Source of the DNA: Phycisphaerae bacterium
Lineage (GTDB): Bacteria; Planctomycetota; Phycisphaerae; Sedimentisphaerales; Anaerobacaceae
DNA length: 42,586 nt
Direction of reading: 5' to 3'
Assembly (NCBI GenBank): GCA_026386805.1
Contig: JAPLMX010000046.1
Location: 1-42,586, forward strand
Shown: one piece after another, positions 1 to 6,367 of the stretch
Layout: each line of letters starts with the position of its first letter
Position numbering within the stretch: position 1 is the first letter of the stretch
Notes under the pieces: generated by a model
What the model was told of the DNA's origin: nothing
The model's database searches: none
The model's input: only the letters and a program-made list of their open reading frames with translations
Position numbers and translations under genes: made by a program

Positions 1-130
1 ATCGTTCTGCAAGATCAACTGGGGTATCGTGACATCCTGGTCTACCATAGACGAGGATATACCGTCTTCCCCAGCTTCGCGCTACTCCAAAATCACCGCC
101 TCAAAAATATTTTTTTGCCGCACCTCGTGA
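1..130 (+). other. possible 3' part of an unidentified coding frame at the window edge
   Basis: The frame starting at base 1 is open to a stop at 214-216 and its first 40 or so codons look protein-like (ILVYHRRGY, VFPSFALL). It then runs out of phase through the start of the DUF1349-like gene. I do not recognise the family. It may be the end of an unrelated gene joined to the truncated gene that follows. Open frame only, so low confidence. Confidence 0.2.
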
Positions 131-1186
131 ATGGCTACGACCAATGGCAACAGCGGCTCGACAGTTGGGTACTTCAGCGCGCCGTTCGCCGAGCAGACGA
201 TCCTCCACGGGGGTAAGCAGTCGATGCCCCTGGACTACAACAACACCACGTCGCCTTTCTACAGCGAGGCCGAGCGCACCTGGGATAGCCCCCAGGACTG
301 GACGGTCAACGGGGCCGACACGCTGACGCTGTACTTCCGCGGCAACCCGATCGGGTTCGCGGAGACGGCGCCGGGCATTATCACCATGAGTGGCAGCGGC
401 ACGGACATCTGGAACTCGGCGGACCAGTTCCGCTTCGCCTTCAAGCAGCTTAGCGGCAACGGTTCGCTCATTGCCAAGGTCGAGAGCATTGACAACACCG
501 ATCCCTGGGCCAAGGGCGGCGTCATGATCCGCGAGAGTCTCGATCCGGGCTCGCGGTTTGCCGCAGTCTATGCGACGGCGGGCAATGGCGTGCGCTACCA
601 GGCGCGGCTGCTCAACACCGGGGCCGCTACCAGCGACACCGCCATTGCGACGCCCGAGCAGATCGCCTTGCAGACGCCGGTCTGGATCAAGGTTGATCGG
701 ACGGGCAACAACTTCAGTTGCTTCTATTCGACAGACGGCGTGAAGTGGATTTCGATGTCCTGGAACCCGCAGACGATCACCATGTCGGGCACGATCTACA
801 TCGGCCTGGCGGTCACCAGCCACAATGCCACGGCCACGGCGGCGGCCCAGTTCTCCAACGTCTTCACGACCGGCGCGGTCACCGGGTCCTGGCAAGCGCA
901 GGCGATCGGCGTGGCCCAGCCGGCGAACGATCCGGCTTCGTTGTACGTGGCGGTCGAGGACAGCGCCGGCAAGGTCAAGGCGGTCGCTCATCCGGACCCG
1001 GCGGCCACGACGCTGGCCTCCTGGCAGCAGTGGCGCATCCCGCTCAGCCAGTTCAGCTTGGGCGGTGTCAAGCTGACTGGGGTGAAGAAGCTGGTCATCG
1101 GCGTCGGCGACCGGGCCAATCCGAAGCCGGACGGCGCGGGCCTGATCTTCATTGACGACATCGGCGTCGGCCATCCGGCGAATTAG
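131..1186 (+). CDS. 5'-truncated secreted protein with DUF1349/concanavalin-like domain
   Basis: The first ATG (131) directly follows an in-frame TGA at 128-130. The encoded 351 residues begin in the middle of a domain, with no signal peptide. Residues about 1-70 form a beta-rich carbohydrate-binding-type module (YNNTTSPFYSEAERTW, TLYFRG). Residues about 80-245 resemble DUF1349/laminin-G-type lectin folds, with the hallmarks WAKGGVMIRES, WIKVDRTGNNFSCFYS and DGVKW. A final jelly-roll stretch ends in GLIFIDDIGV. In planctomycetes such modules normally form the C-terminal part of much larger exported proteins, so the N-terminal portion appears to be missing. A strong terminator follows at 1252-1294. 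It is probably a decayed or recombined gene, and translation from 131 is uncertain because no ribosome-binding site is visible. Confidence 0.7.
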   Translation: MATTNGNSGSTVGYFSAPFAEQTILHGGKQSMPLDYNNTTSPFYSEAERTWDSPQDWTVNGADTLTLYFRGNPIGFAETAPGIITMSGSGTDIWNSADQFRFAFKQLSGNGSLIAKVESIDNTDPWAKGGVMIRESLDPGSRFAAVYATAGNGVRYQARLLNTGAATSDTAIATPEQIALQTPVWIKVDRTGNNFSCFYSTDGVKWISMSWNPQTITMSGTIYIGLAVTSHNATATAAAQFSNVFTTGAVTGSWQAQAIGVAQPANDPASLYVAVEDSAGKVKAVAHPDPAATTLASWQQWRIPLSQFSLGGVKLTGVKKLVIGVGDRANPKPDGAGLIFIDDIGVGHPAN

Positions 1187-1251
1187 TCGGTGGACACGGC
1201 TCGTCCGTCGTCGATCGTCGGCGACTGCGCACGAACAACAGGATCGATCGG

Positions 1252-1294
1252 GCAGGGCTTGTGCCCAGAACCCAAGACACAAGCCCTGCTTTCG
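1252..1294 (+). terminator. Rho-independent terminator after the DUF1349-like gene
   Basis: Perfect 12-bp stem, 1252-1263 paired with 1278-1289 (GCAGGGCTTGTG / CACAAGCCCTGC), with a 14-nt loop and followed by TTTCGTCTT. It lies 66 bases after the stop codon. Confidence 0.85.
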
Positions 1295-1378
1295 TCTTGA
1301 AAGAATCGAAGTCGCGTCGTACCACCGATGAGCGAGTTCTCACCCGTGTTGCTGCAAGGAGATTGGGCTGCGCGCCGT

Positions 1379-1457
1379 GGGTGCCATGCTTACGCTCGCG
1401 TAAGCATGTTCTGGTCATCGGATGGAACCTGTCTCCGCAAGCGTAGACATGGCACCC
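1379..1457. repeat. MITE-like palindromic repeat in a 398-bp gene-free stretch (1187-1584)
   Basis: The ends 1379-1395 and 1441-1457 are inverted copies matching at 15 of 17 positions. Inside the left end lies a perfect hairpin, 1385-1394 with 1399-1408 (CATGCTTACG, loop CTCG, CGTAAGCATG). Apart from this element, the terminator at 1252 and a short GCGAGCGAAGCG-type repeat at about 1493-1530, I see nothing in the gap. Confidence 0.6.
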
Positions 1458-1492
1458 AGAACTCGACTTGGCATGAACCGGGCGCTGTATGT

Positions 1493-1530
1493 CATCGCGA
1501 GCGAAGCGCGGCAATCTCAGACGCGAGATT
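1493..1530. repeat. GCGAGCGAAGCG-type short intergenic repeat, degenerate copy
   Basis: GTCATCGCGAGCGAAGCGCG followed by GCAATCTCA. The same core recurs at 20405-20490, 17701-17809, about 11295-11332 and about 11556-11597, always between genes. Confidence 0.55.
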
Positions 1531-1584
1531 CCTGGCGTGCGGCAATAGGTGGAGTGCACCGACAACGCCCAGGCGTGTGGACGC

Positions 1585-2883
1585 TCAGCGGGTAATGATT
1601 TCCCCGAAGGTCACCGGCTCGGCCACGGGGCGCAGGAGTTCGCTGCGACGTCCGCAGCCACAGACGCGCGTGAGTTCCTCGATAGAAGTGACGCCGGCAG
1701 AGACTTTCTCCAGACCATCCTGGGTCATCGAGCGAGTTCCTTGCTTGCGGAGACAGTTCAAGATCTGCTGGTGATCTGCACCGGATCGGATGAGTGTCGC
1801 TACCTCCTCGTCTATCGTGGCCGCTTCGAAGATGCCTGTCCGGCCCTGGTAGCCGTAGGAGTGACATTCCGGGCAGCCGGTCGCCTGTGAGATGCTCTCC
1901 GGCGGCTCCATTCCATTTCGGGCAAAGAGATCCTTCTCTTCATCGCTTGCTTCCCGGAGCCCGGTACAGTCCGGGCAAAGGCACCGGACGAGGTTCTGGG
2001 CGACGACCAGCCGCAGGGAGCTGCCGATGACGTGGTGGGGCACGCCCAGGTAGTGGAGCGAGTCGATCGCTCCGGCGGCGTCCTGCGCGTGGATCGTGGC
2101 CAGGACCAGCCGGCCCGACAGGGCCGCCCGCGCCGCCACGAGCGCGGAATCGGCGTCGCGAATCTCGCCGATGAGGATCAGGTCGGGGTCCATCCGCAGA
2201 ATGGTCCGCAGCCCCTCGTGCATGGTCAGCCCGTGGCGCTCATCGACCTCGATCTGCTGGATGTACGGAATCTTGAACTCGACCGGGTCCTCGATGGAAT
2301 AGGTCGTGGTCGTCCGCAGGTCCATGAGCGACGCCAGGCAATACATGGTCGTGGTCTTGCCCGAGCCGGTGGCGCCCGTGATCAAGACCAGCCCGTTGGG
2401 GGAGTGCACGATGGAAGAGACCTTGTCCTGATCGGCCGGGGAGAACCCCAGGCCGGACATGTCCCATTCGTCCCGGGGGACGCTGAGCAAGCGCAGATGC
2501 GCGGATTCGCGGTCCCGCACGGGCGTCAGCGTGACGCGGATTTCCCACCGCATGTCCTCATCGGGCCAGACGATCTGGCCTTCGATCGGCGCGAACGAGC
2601 GCACGATCGTCAGGCCGGCGGCGCTCTTGAGCTGGTTGAGCAGCTTGCGGCCTTCGGCGCGGGAGAGCACGCGTTTGGGATGGATCATGCCGTCGACGCG
2701 GTGCAGAATGCGGAGGCCCTCCGGCACGCTGTGCAGGTGAACGTCGGTGGCCTTCTCCAGGACGGCGTTCCAGATCAGCGTCTTAAGAGGGTCCGGATAA
2801 TGGGCCGCCGTGTCCACGCCGGTCGGTGGGAGTTGGCTGTCTGGAGCCGCCGGGCTCGACTGTGCTCGCCAAAATCTGGCCAT
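1585..2883 (-). CDS. GspE/PilB-type secretion or pilus ATPase, short N-terminus
   Basis: 432 residues from an ATG at 2883 preceded by AAGGAG eight bases upstream; longer in-frame starts reach 3351 but add non-protein-like sequence. Order: a short N2-type domain (TDVHLHSVPEGLRILHRVDG, about 45-65), Walker A GATGSGKTTTMY (about 166-177), Asp box, Walker B with DPDLILIGEIRD (about 230-241), a His-box region (LATIHAQDA) and a C-terminal zinc site CLCPDC ... CPEC (about 297-340) typical of GspE and PilB. These are cytoplasmic hexameric ATPases powering type II secretion or type IV pilus assembly. Compared with the roughly 500-570 residues usual for the family, the N1 domain that docks on GspL/PilM is missing or very short. 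No other secretion gene is adjacent, so the partner machinery must be elsewhere. The PilT subfamily is less likely because PilT lacks the CxxC zinc loop. Confidence 0.9.
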   Translation of the reverse strand: MARFWRAQSSPAAPDSQLPPTGVDTAAHYPDPLKTLIWNAVLEKATDVHLHSVPEGLRILHRVDGMIHPKRVLSRAEGRKLLNQLKSAAGLTIVRSFAPIEGQIVWPDEDMRWEIRVTLTPVRDRESAHLRLLSVPRDEWDMSGLGFSPADQDKVSSIVHSPNGLVLITGATGSGKTTTMYCLASLMDLRTTTTYSIEDPVEFKIPYIQQIEVDERHGLTMHEGLRTILRMDPDLILIGEIRDADSALVAARAALSGRLVLATIHAQDAAGAIDSLHYLGVPHHVIGSSLRLVVAQNLVRCLCPDCTGLREASDEEKDLFARNGMEPPESISQATGCPECHSYGYQGRTGIFEAATIDEEVATLIRSGADHQQILNCLRKQGTRSMTQDGLEKVSAGVTSIEELTRVCGCGRRSELLRPVAEPVTFGEIITR

Positions 2884-3322
2884 GATCCATGCTCCTTGCC
2901 GGACGAGCGTCCTCGCTCGCCAAGAGAGGTCGTGCGCGGGCGCACAACCTACACCGTCACCATCTTGGGATCGAGGATCGCACCGGGATCCGTCCCGGCC
3001 TCTATCTCGGCATTTTCCGGACGCTCCTTCACCCGCATTTCTCTGCCAGAGCACGGACCATCTCCTACGAAGGATAGCGTCTACCGCCTGGCAGGCTTCC
3101 CGCAGAGCTTGTTGGGTTCCCCAACACCTGGGCGGCATCCCACGTTCTTGGGTTTGACGTGGCGTGAGCGGCCCCCCGACTCCCCACAGAACATTATCAC
3201 ACCCATCGTGGGTGGGGGCGCGTTTTGTTCTTGACACGGCACGTTTGTAATGCAAACATGTTTGCAGCGTATACATCAATCGCGTCGAGGTGGTCGGACG
3301 GTCTGGTGGAGGTGAAACAGGT
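2884..3322. promoter_or_regulatory. divergent intergenic region with 16-bp perfect palindrome (operator candidate)
   Basis: Positions 3251-3266 read TGCAAACATGTTTGCA, a perfect 16-bp palindrome. TTGACA lies at 3231-3236, TTGTAA at 3245-3250 and a TATACA box at 3270-3275, so the palindrome lies between plausible promoter boxes reading toward the wHTH gene at 3323. It could equally control the divergent ATPase gene. The rest of this 439-bp gap holds nothing else I recognise. Confidence 0.55.
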
Positions 3323-3733
3323 ATGGGCAAGAAGAAAGTCATTCGACACATGGGGATGACGATGACCGCAGAGGAGCATCGGCGGTGGCATCAGGAGCAC
3401 GCGGGCAAACGTTTGACCGCCGGGGAGCATCGCAAGCTCATGGGGCATCTGGGCGTCAGTCCCGAGCAGGACCGCCGGTGGCACAAGGCCCAGGAGGCGG
3501 GCGAAGGCGAGTCCCCGGCCGAGCCGGCGCCCGAGGGGGAGGGTCCCCAAGTGCGAAACATCGCACTTGGGAGCCCGGTCTCGGTCAATCCTTTCGCCAT
3601 CGGTGGCGGCTTTCTCGAGTACTGCGTCAAGCAGGGCTGGCTGACCCGCCAACGGCGCGGCCGCGCGACGAAATACTACGTGACGGAGGCCGGCCGCGAG
3701 GCGCTGGCCGGGTACGGGATCACGAAGTACTGA
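3323..3733 (+). CDS. small protein with C-terminal winged-helix-like segment
   Basis: 136 residues from an ATG preceded by GGAGGT ten bases upstream. The N-terminal half is basic and repetitive, with two similar EEHRRWHQEH / GEHRKLMGH units (about 10-45). The C-terminal half (about 95-136) looks like the end of a winged-helix DNA-binding domain: LEYCVKQGWLTRQRRGRATKYYVTEAG matches the recognition helix and wing of MarR/ArsR-like folds. In between, a perfect 11-bp inverted repeat (3546-3571) lies in the coding sequence and encodes the apparent linker QVRNIALGS. I do not recognise a named family. A DNA-binding role is inferred from the wing-like segment and the palindrome in the promoter. The next gene, 70 bases downstream on the same strand, also encodes a winged-helix protein. 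Confidence 0.7.
   Translation: MGKKKVIRHMGMTMTAEEHRRWHQEHAGKRLTAGEHRKLMGHLGVSPEQDRRWHKAQEAGEGESPAEPAPEGEGPQVRNIALGSPVSVNPFAIGGGFLEYCVKQGWLTRQRRGRATKYYVTEAGREALAGYGITKY
3546..3571. repeat. perfect 11-bp inverted repeat inside a coding region
   Basis: CCCAAGTGCGA (3546-3556), loop AACA, TCGCACTTGGG (3561-3571). Related hairpins with the same CCCAA...TTGGG ends and flanking GGGT(T/C)CC lie between genes at 30592-30619 and 38272-38296, so this is a family of small mobile palindromes. Confidence 0.65.
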
Positions 3734-3802
3734 CATTCCCCGTCGGCCGCCGCACGTTGCCGAGTTTCATGAGGATGGTGTCGTATCGCACGGATTGATC
3801 CA

Positions 3803-4093
3803 GTGATTCACGAGCCGGCCCGCCTGAGGATCCTGACGGCGTTGTCCGCCGTCGCCTGGGCCGATTTCCCGTCTTTGTGCCGTTTGCTCGGCCTGACACG
3901 CGGAAATCTGTCCGCCCACGTCGCTTGCCTCGAACGCCACGGCTACGTTCAGGTGGAAAAGAGCATCATCGGCAGGCTGCCGCACACGCAGTACCGGCTG
4001 ACCGCCCGGGGCCGCCAGGCGTTGAAAGAATACTGGGCGGCTCTGGACGAGATTCGCGCCTTGGGCAAAGGCGAGTCCGTCGATATTGCGTGA
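3803..4093 (+). CDS. winged-helix transcriptional regulator (HTH_34-type)
   Basis: 96 residues. HEPARLRILTAL opens a compact winged helix: LCRLLGLTRGNLSAHVACLERHGYV is the helix-turn-helix (about 24-48), and KSIIGRLPHTQYRLTARGR is the wing. This is the stand-alone MarR/ArsR-like HTH_34 family, often paired with a membrane protein, though none is adjacent here. The first conventional start codon is GTG at 3803. The family's usual N-terminus (DPVIHEPARLRI) begins a few codons earlier, after a TGA at 3770-3772, so the true start may be an unusual codon such as ATT at 3794. No clear ribosome-binding site resolves this. It acts in the cytoplasm as a dimeric DNA-binding protein; its targets are unknown. 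Confidence 0.82.
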   Translation: MIHEPARLRILTALSAVAWADFPSLCRLLGLTRGNLSAHVACLERHGYVQVEKSIIGRLPHTQYRLTARGRQALKEYWAALDEIRALGKGESVDIA

Positions 4094-4121
4094 GCGGCTC
4101 AAAGCCGGTCCCGTGAAGCGT

Positions 4122-5087
4122 TTACTCCCCGGCCTTGGGGGTCACGTTGCGGATCACGGCGTTTCGCTCGACGACCGTGTCGATCTTGTTGGGCAGCGTC
4201 GGCACCGTGCTCTCGGCGACGACCAGCTCATCCATCGCAACCTTCCGGACCCATTTGGTCGCCAGATCGACGTAGATATCGCCCTTGTAGTGCGAGGCGC
4301 CGACGCAGCGGACCTCCATGTTGGGCAGGGGCTTCATGAGCATCTGGAACGAGCTCTGGCCGGAATCGAAGCCCAGCAGGGCGCAGGCGGCCCCGTCCAC
4401 GAGGCCCAGTCCTTTGAGTTCGAGCGTGACCTCGCCGTTTTTGAAGGTGGAGCCTTTGGCGATGCCGCTGCCGAGGTTCACCGGCGGCTCGGTGAAGGCG
4501 GCCGCGTGGACGATCTTCTGCCCGATGCTCTTGAGGTCTTGAACGCCCTTGCCGCCCGTGGTCGGCTCGGCGAAGACGTTGCAGAACCCGTGGAAGTCGA
4601 TGAAGGCATTGTAGACGTAATACGCCTTGTCCGGCGGGAGGGTCTGCCCATTTGCATCCGTCAGGTTCTCGAACTTGGCGTGGTCGATGCCGAAGACCTG
4701 CCCCTTCTCGTCGAGACCCGCCCCCGTGCTCTTGAAGAGGTACGTCCAGTTCGCCAACGCCGGAATCGCGACCTCCTTCCCGACCCCGAACTGCACCGTG
4801 AACTTGGTGCAGGTGTACTGGTCGGCGTCTTTGCCCGTCACCCGGGCCGGCGTACACTTGAGGGCGAGCTTGAGCACCTCTGTATTGGTGCGTTTGCCGT
4901 CCGGGGCATACGTGAGGACCTGGGTCTCCATCTCGAACAATTGCACCTGGGCGGAGCGCGGGCCGGCCAGGTCGAACGTCCGTCGCAGGATTGAGTCGTC
5001 CGGGCGTTTCACTTCGCCGGCCCCGGCACAGATCGAGTTGCAGATCACGGCCAACGCGGCTACTGTCAGAATTCTGTGCGTTCTCAT
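4122..5087 (-). CDS. secreted protein of unknown function, downstream of padR
   Basis: 321 residues from an ATG preceded by GGAGG. The N-terminus MRTHRILTVAALAVICNSICAGAGE is a typical Sec signal peptide of about 22 residues. The mature part is beta-rich, without a recognised domain: FEMETQVLTYAPDGKRTNTEVLKLALKC, TKFTVQFGVGKEV, and a C-terminal HYKGDIYVDLATKWVRKVAMDE segment that resembles periplasmic LolA/YceI-like beta-sheet proteins only loosely. Four or more cysteines could form disulfides after export. It follows the PadR gene by 31 bases on the same strand, so the two are probably one operon and PadR probably controls its expression. Confidence 0.82.
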   Translation of the reverse strand: MRTHRILTVAALAVICNSICAGAGEVKRPDDSILRRTFDLAGPRSAQVQLFEMETQVLTYAPDGKRTNTEVLKLALKCTPARVTGKDADQYTCTKFTVQFGVGKEVAIPALANWTYLFKSTGAGLDEKGQVFGIDHAKFENLTDANGQTLPPDKAYYVYNAFIDFHGFCNVFAEPTTGGKGVQDLKSIGQKIVHAAAFTEPPVNLGSGIAKGSTFKNGEVTLELKGLGLVDGAACALLGFDSGQSSFQMLMKPLPNMEVRCVGASHYKGDIYVDLATKWVRKVAMDELVVAESTVPTLPNKIDTVVERNAVIRNVTPKAGE

Positions 5088-5118
5088 GGTTTCTTACCTC
5101 CAAATTGAATGTCGCTCT

Positions 5119-5664
5119 TTACTGCAGTTCTTTGATCGCTCGTCTTGCCCACTGAGCATTCATCTCGTAGCTCTGGATGCCGTTTTCCATGGCCAGCTTT
5201 CCGCACGCCGGCAGGATACTCTTCGCGCCTTCAAAGTAGCGTCGCAGGTCCGCCACGTGGGCGTCGATCTGCGATGCGAAGTCCTCCAGGAACCGCACGG
5301 TCCTCTCGCGGCCGACGATGCCATCCATGAAGGCAAACCGCATCATCAGGTCGTCCATGTGCCAGACGACGTCCTCGCTTGTGACGGGCCGCGACAAGTG
5401 CTGCTGGAGCGTCTCCAGCCCGCAGGCGGTGATCTCGTAAACCACCCGCTGTCGGCGGGTCTGGCCCTGGGCTGCGACGCTGCGAATCCAGCCGGCCTCC
5501 TCAATGCGTCGCAGGGCGGGGTAGATCGCCCCGGGACTGCTGCTGAAGTGGCCCATTGGTGTGGTCAGGAAGACCTTGCGGAGGTCATAGCCCGTCAGCG
5601 GCCTTTGGGAGATCAGTCCCAGGATCGCCAGCGACAATGTGGACAAGTCGGTTTCCAGCTTCAT
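5119..5664 (-). CDS. PadR-family transcriptional regulator
   Basis: 181 residues. Residues 10-85 are the PadR winged helix: LSLAILGLISQRPLTGYDLRKVF, then SSSPGAIYPALRRIEEAGWI (recognition helix) and RRQRVVYEITACG (wing). Residues about 95-180 are the C-terminal helical Vir_act_alpha_C dimerisation domain (MRFAFMDGIVGRERTVRFLEDFASQIDAHVADL). PadR proteins are dimeric repressors that respond to small aromatic or other ligands. GGAG lies nine bases upstream of the ATG, and a TATTAT-like -10 and an 11-bp palindrome (5682-5692) overlap the presumed promoter, which suggests autorepression. It leads a two-gene operon with the secreted protein ending at 4122. Confidence 0.93.
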   Translation of the reverse strand: MKLETDLSTLSLAILGLISQRPLTGYDLRKVFLTTPMGHFSSSPGAIYPALRRIEEAGWIRSVAAQGQTRRQRVVYEITACGLETLQQHLSRPVTSEDVVWHMDDLMMRFAFMDGIVGRERTVRFLEDFASQIDAHVADLRRYFEGAKSILPACGKLAMENGIQSYEMNAQWARRAIKELQ

Positions 5665-5681
5665 TTCGAAAGCTCCAATAA

Positions 5682-5692
5682 TACGATTCGTA
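5682..5692. promoter_or_regulatory. candidate PadR operator overlapping the padR promoter
   Basis: TACGATTCGTA is a palindrome with 5-bp arms around one base, 18-28 bases upstream of the padR start. On the reverse strand it runs into CGTATTATT, a -10-like box, so a bound regulator would block the promoter. There is no second copy to compare. Confidence 0.4.
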
Positions 5693-5740
5693 CTATCAGT
5701 CGGGCGAACGGCGTGGATATTTCAACTCTTTCCTGGAATA

Positions 5741-5816
5741 GTAGGATGGGCTTTAGCCCATGCTGCTTTTGTCCGTGCAAATGCGAATTCTCCGCATGGG
5801 CTAAAGCCCATCCTAC
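5741..5816. repeat. MITE-like element with 23-bp perfect terminal inverted repeats
   Basis: Arms 5741-5763 and 5794-5816 are exact inverted copies of 23 bp, and each arm is itself nearly palindromic (ATGGGCTTTAGCCCAT). The 30-base interior encodes nothing. The element lies in the gap between padR and the DUF3795 gene and gives rise only to spurious reading frames. Confidence 0.8.
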
Positions 5817-5956
5817 GGCTGCAGGCCGTCTCGTTTTCCAGGAGAATAGATTGGAGAAGAGAGACCGCCGGCCGTAAGATTGCCTCGCGGTGGTACGGTG
5901 CGAAGGATAGTCCTGGCGACTCCAGTGGAGGCCCGGAGTCACGAAAGGGGAAGGAA

Positions 5957-6301
5957 ATGGCCAAGATGCTCTCGATGTGCGGGCTCGACTGTGCGGCGTG
6001 CCCGGCCTTTATTGCCCATCAGACCGACGACCAGGCCCTGCGGGAAAAAACCGCCACCGAGTGGTCCACGCAATTCCACGTCGAGATCAAGCCGGCGGAC
6101 ATCAACTGTGTGGGCTGCCTCAAGGTCAAGGGCGTGCACATCGGCCACTGCGGCGAGTGCGAGATCCGCAAGTGCGGCCTGCCCCGCAAGGTGAAGAACT
6201 GTGCCCTGTGCAGCGACTACGCCTGCGAGACCATCAGCAAGTTCCTCGCCAACGTCCCGCCCGCCAAGGCCAACCTGGACGAGGTCCGCCGCGCTCGGTG
6301 A
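5957..6301 (+). CDS. DUF3795 cysteine-rich protein
   Basis: 114 residues, ATG at 5957 after GGGGAAGGAA. The family hallmark MCGLDCAACPAF opens the protein (residues 6-17). Further cysteine motifs follow: CVGCLKVKG, CGECEIRKCG and CALCSDYACE, giving a dozen cysteines in about 80 residues. DUF3795 proteins are small, cytoplasmic and presumed to bind zinc or an iron-sulfur centre; their function is unknown and they are frequent in anaerobic bacteria and archaea. Here the gene stands alone between a repeat element and the convergent ankyrin protein gene. Confidence 0.88.
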   Translation: MAKMLSMCGLDCAACPAFIAHQTDDQALREKTATEWSTQFHVEIKPADINCVGCLKVKGVHIGHCGECEIRKCGLPRKVKNCALCSDYACETISKFLANVPPAKANLDEVRRAR

Positions 6302-6367
6302 CCGGCCAGGAAATAGGTAAGGTCTCCCCGGAATTACACGGAGCCGTGATAAAGCCGGCAGATCCGC

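Noticed and set aside
2032..3234. 400-codon open frame on the plus strand across the ATPase gene
   Set aside because: Antisense shadow of a clear GspE-type gene; composition is that of a GC-rich reverse frame without motifs.
2884..3351. N-terminal extension of the secretion ATPase up to 3351
   Set aside because: The extra residues are Arg/Cys-rich nonsense, overlap the divergent promoter and the start of the next gene, and ATG 2883 has a good ribosome-binding site.
5700..5942. Small frames over the 23-bp inverted-repeat element
   Set aside because: Both strands encode the same repeat-derived peptides (WALAHAE, GFSPC); no start signals.
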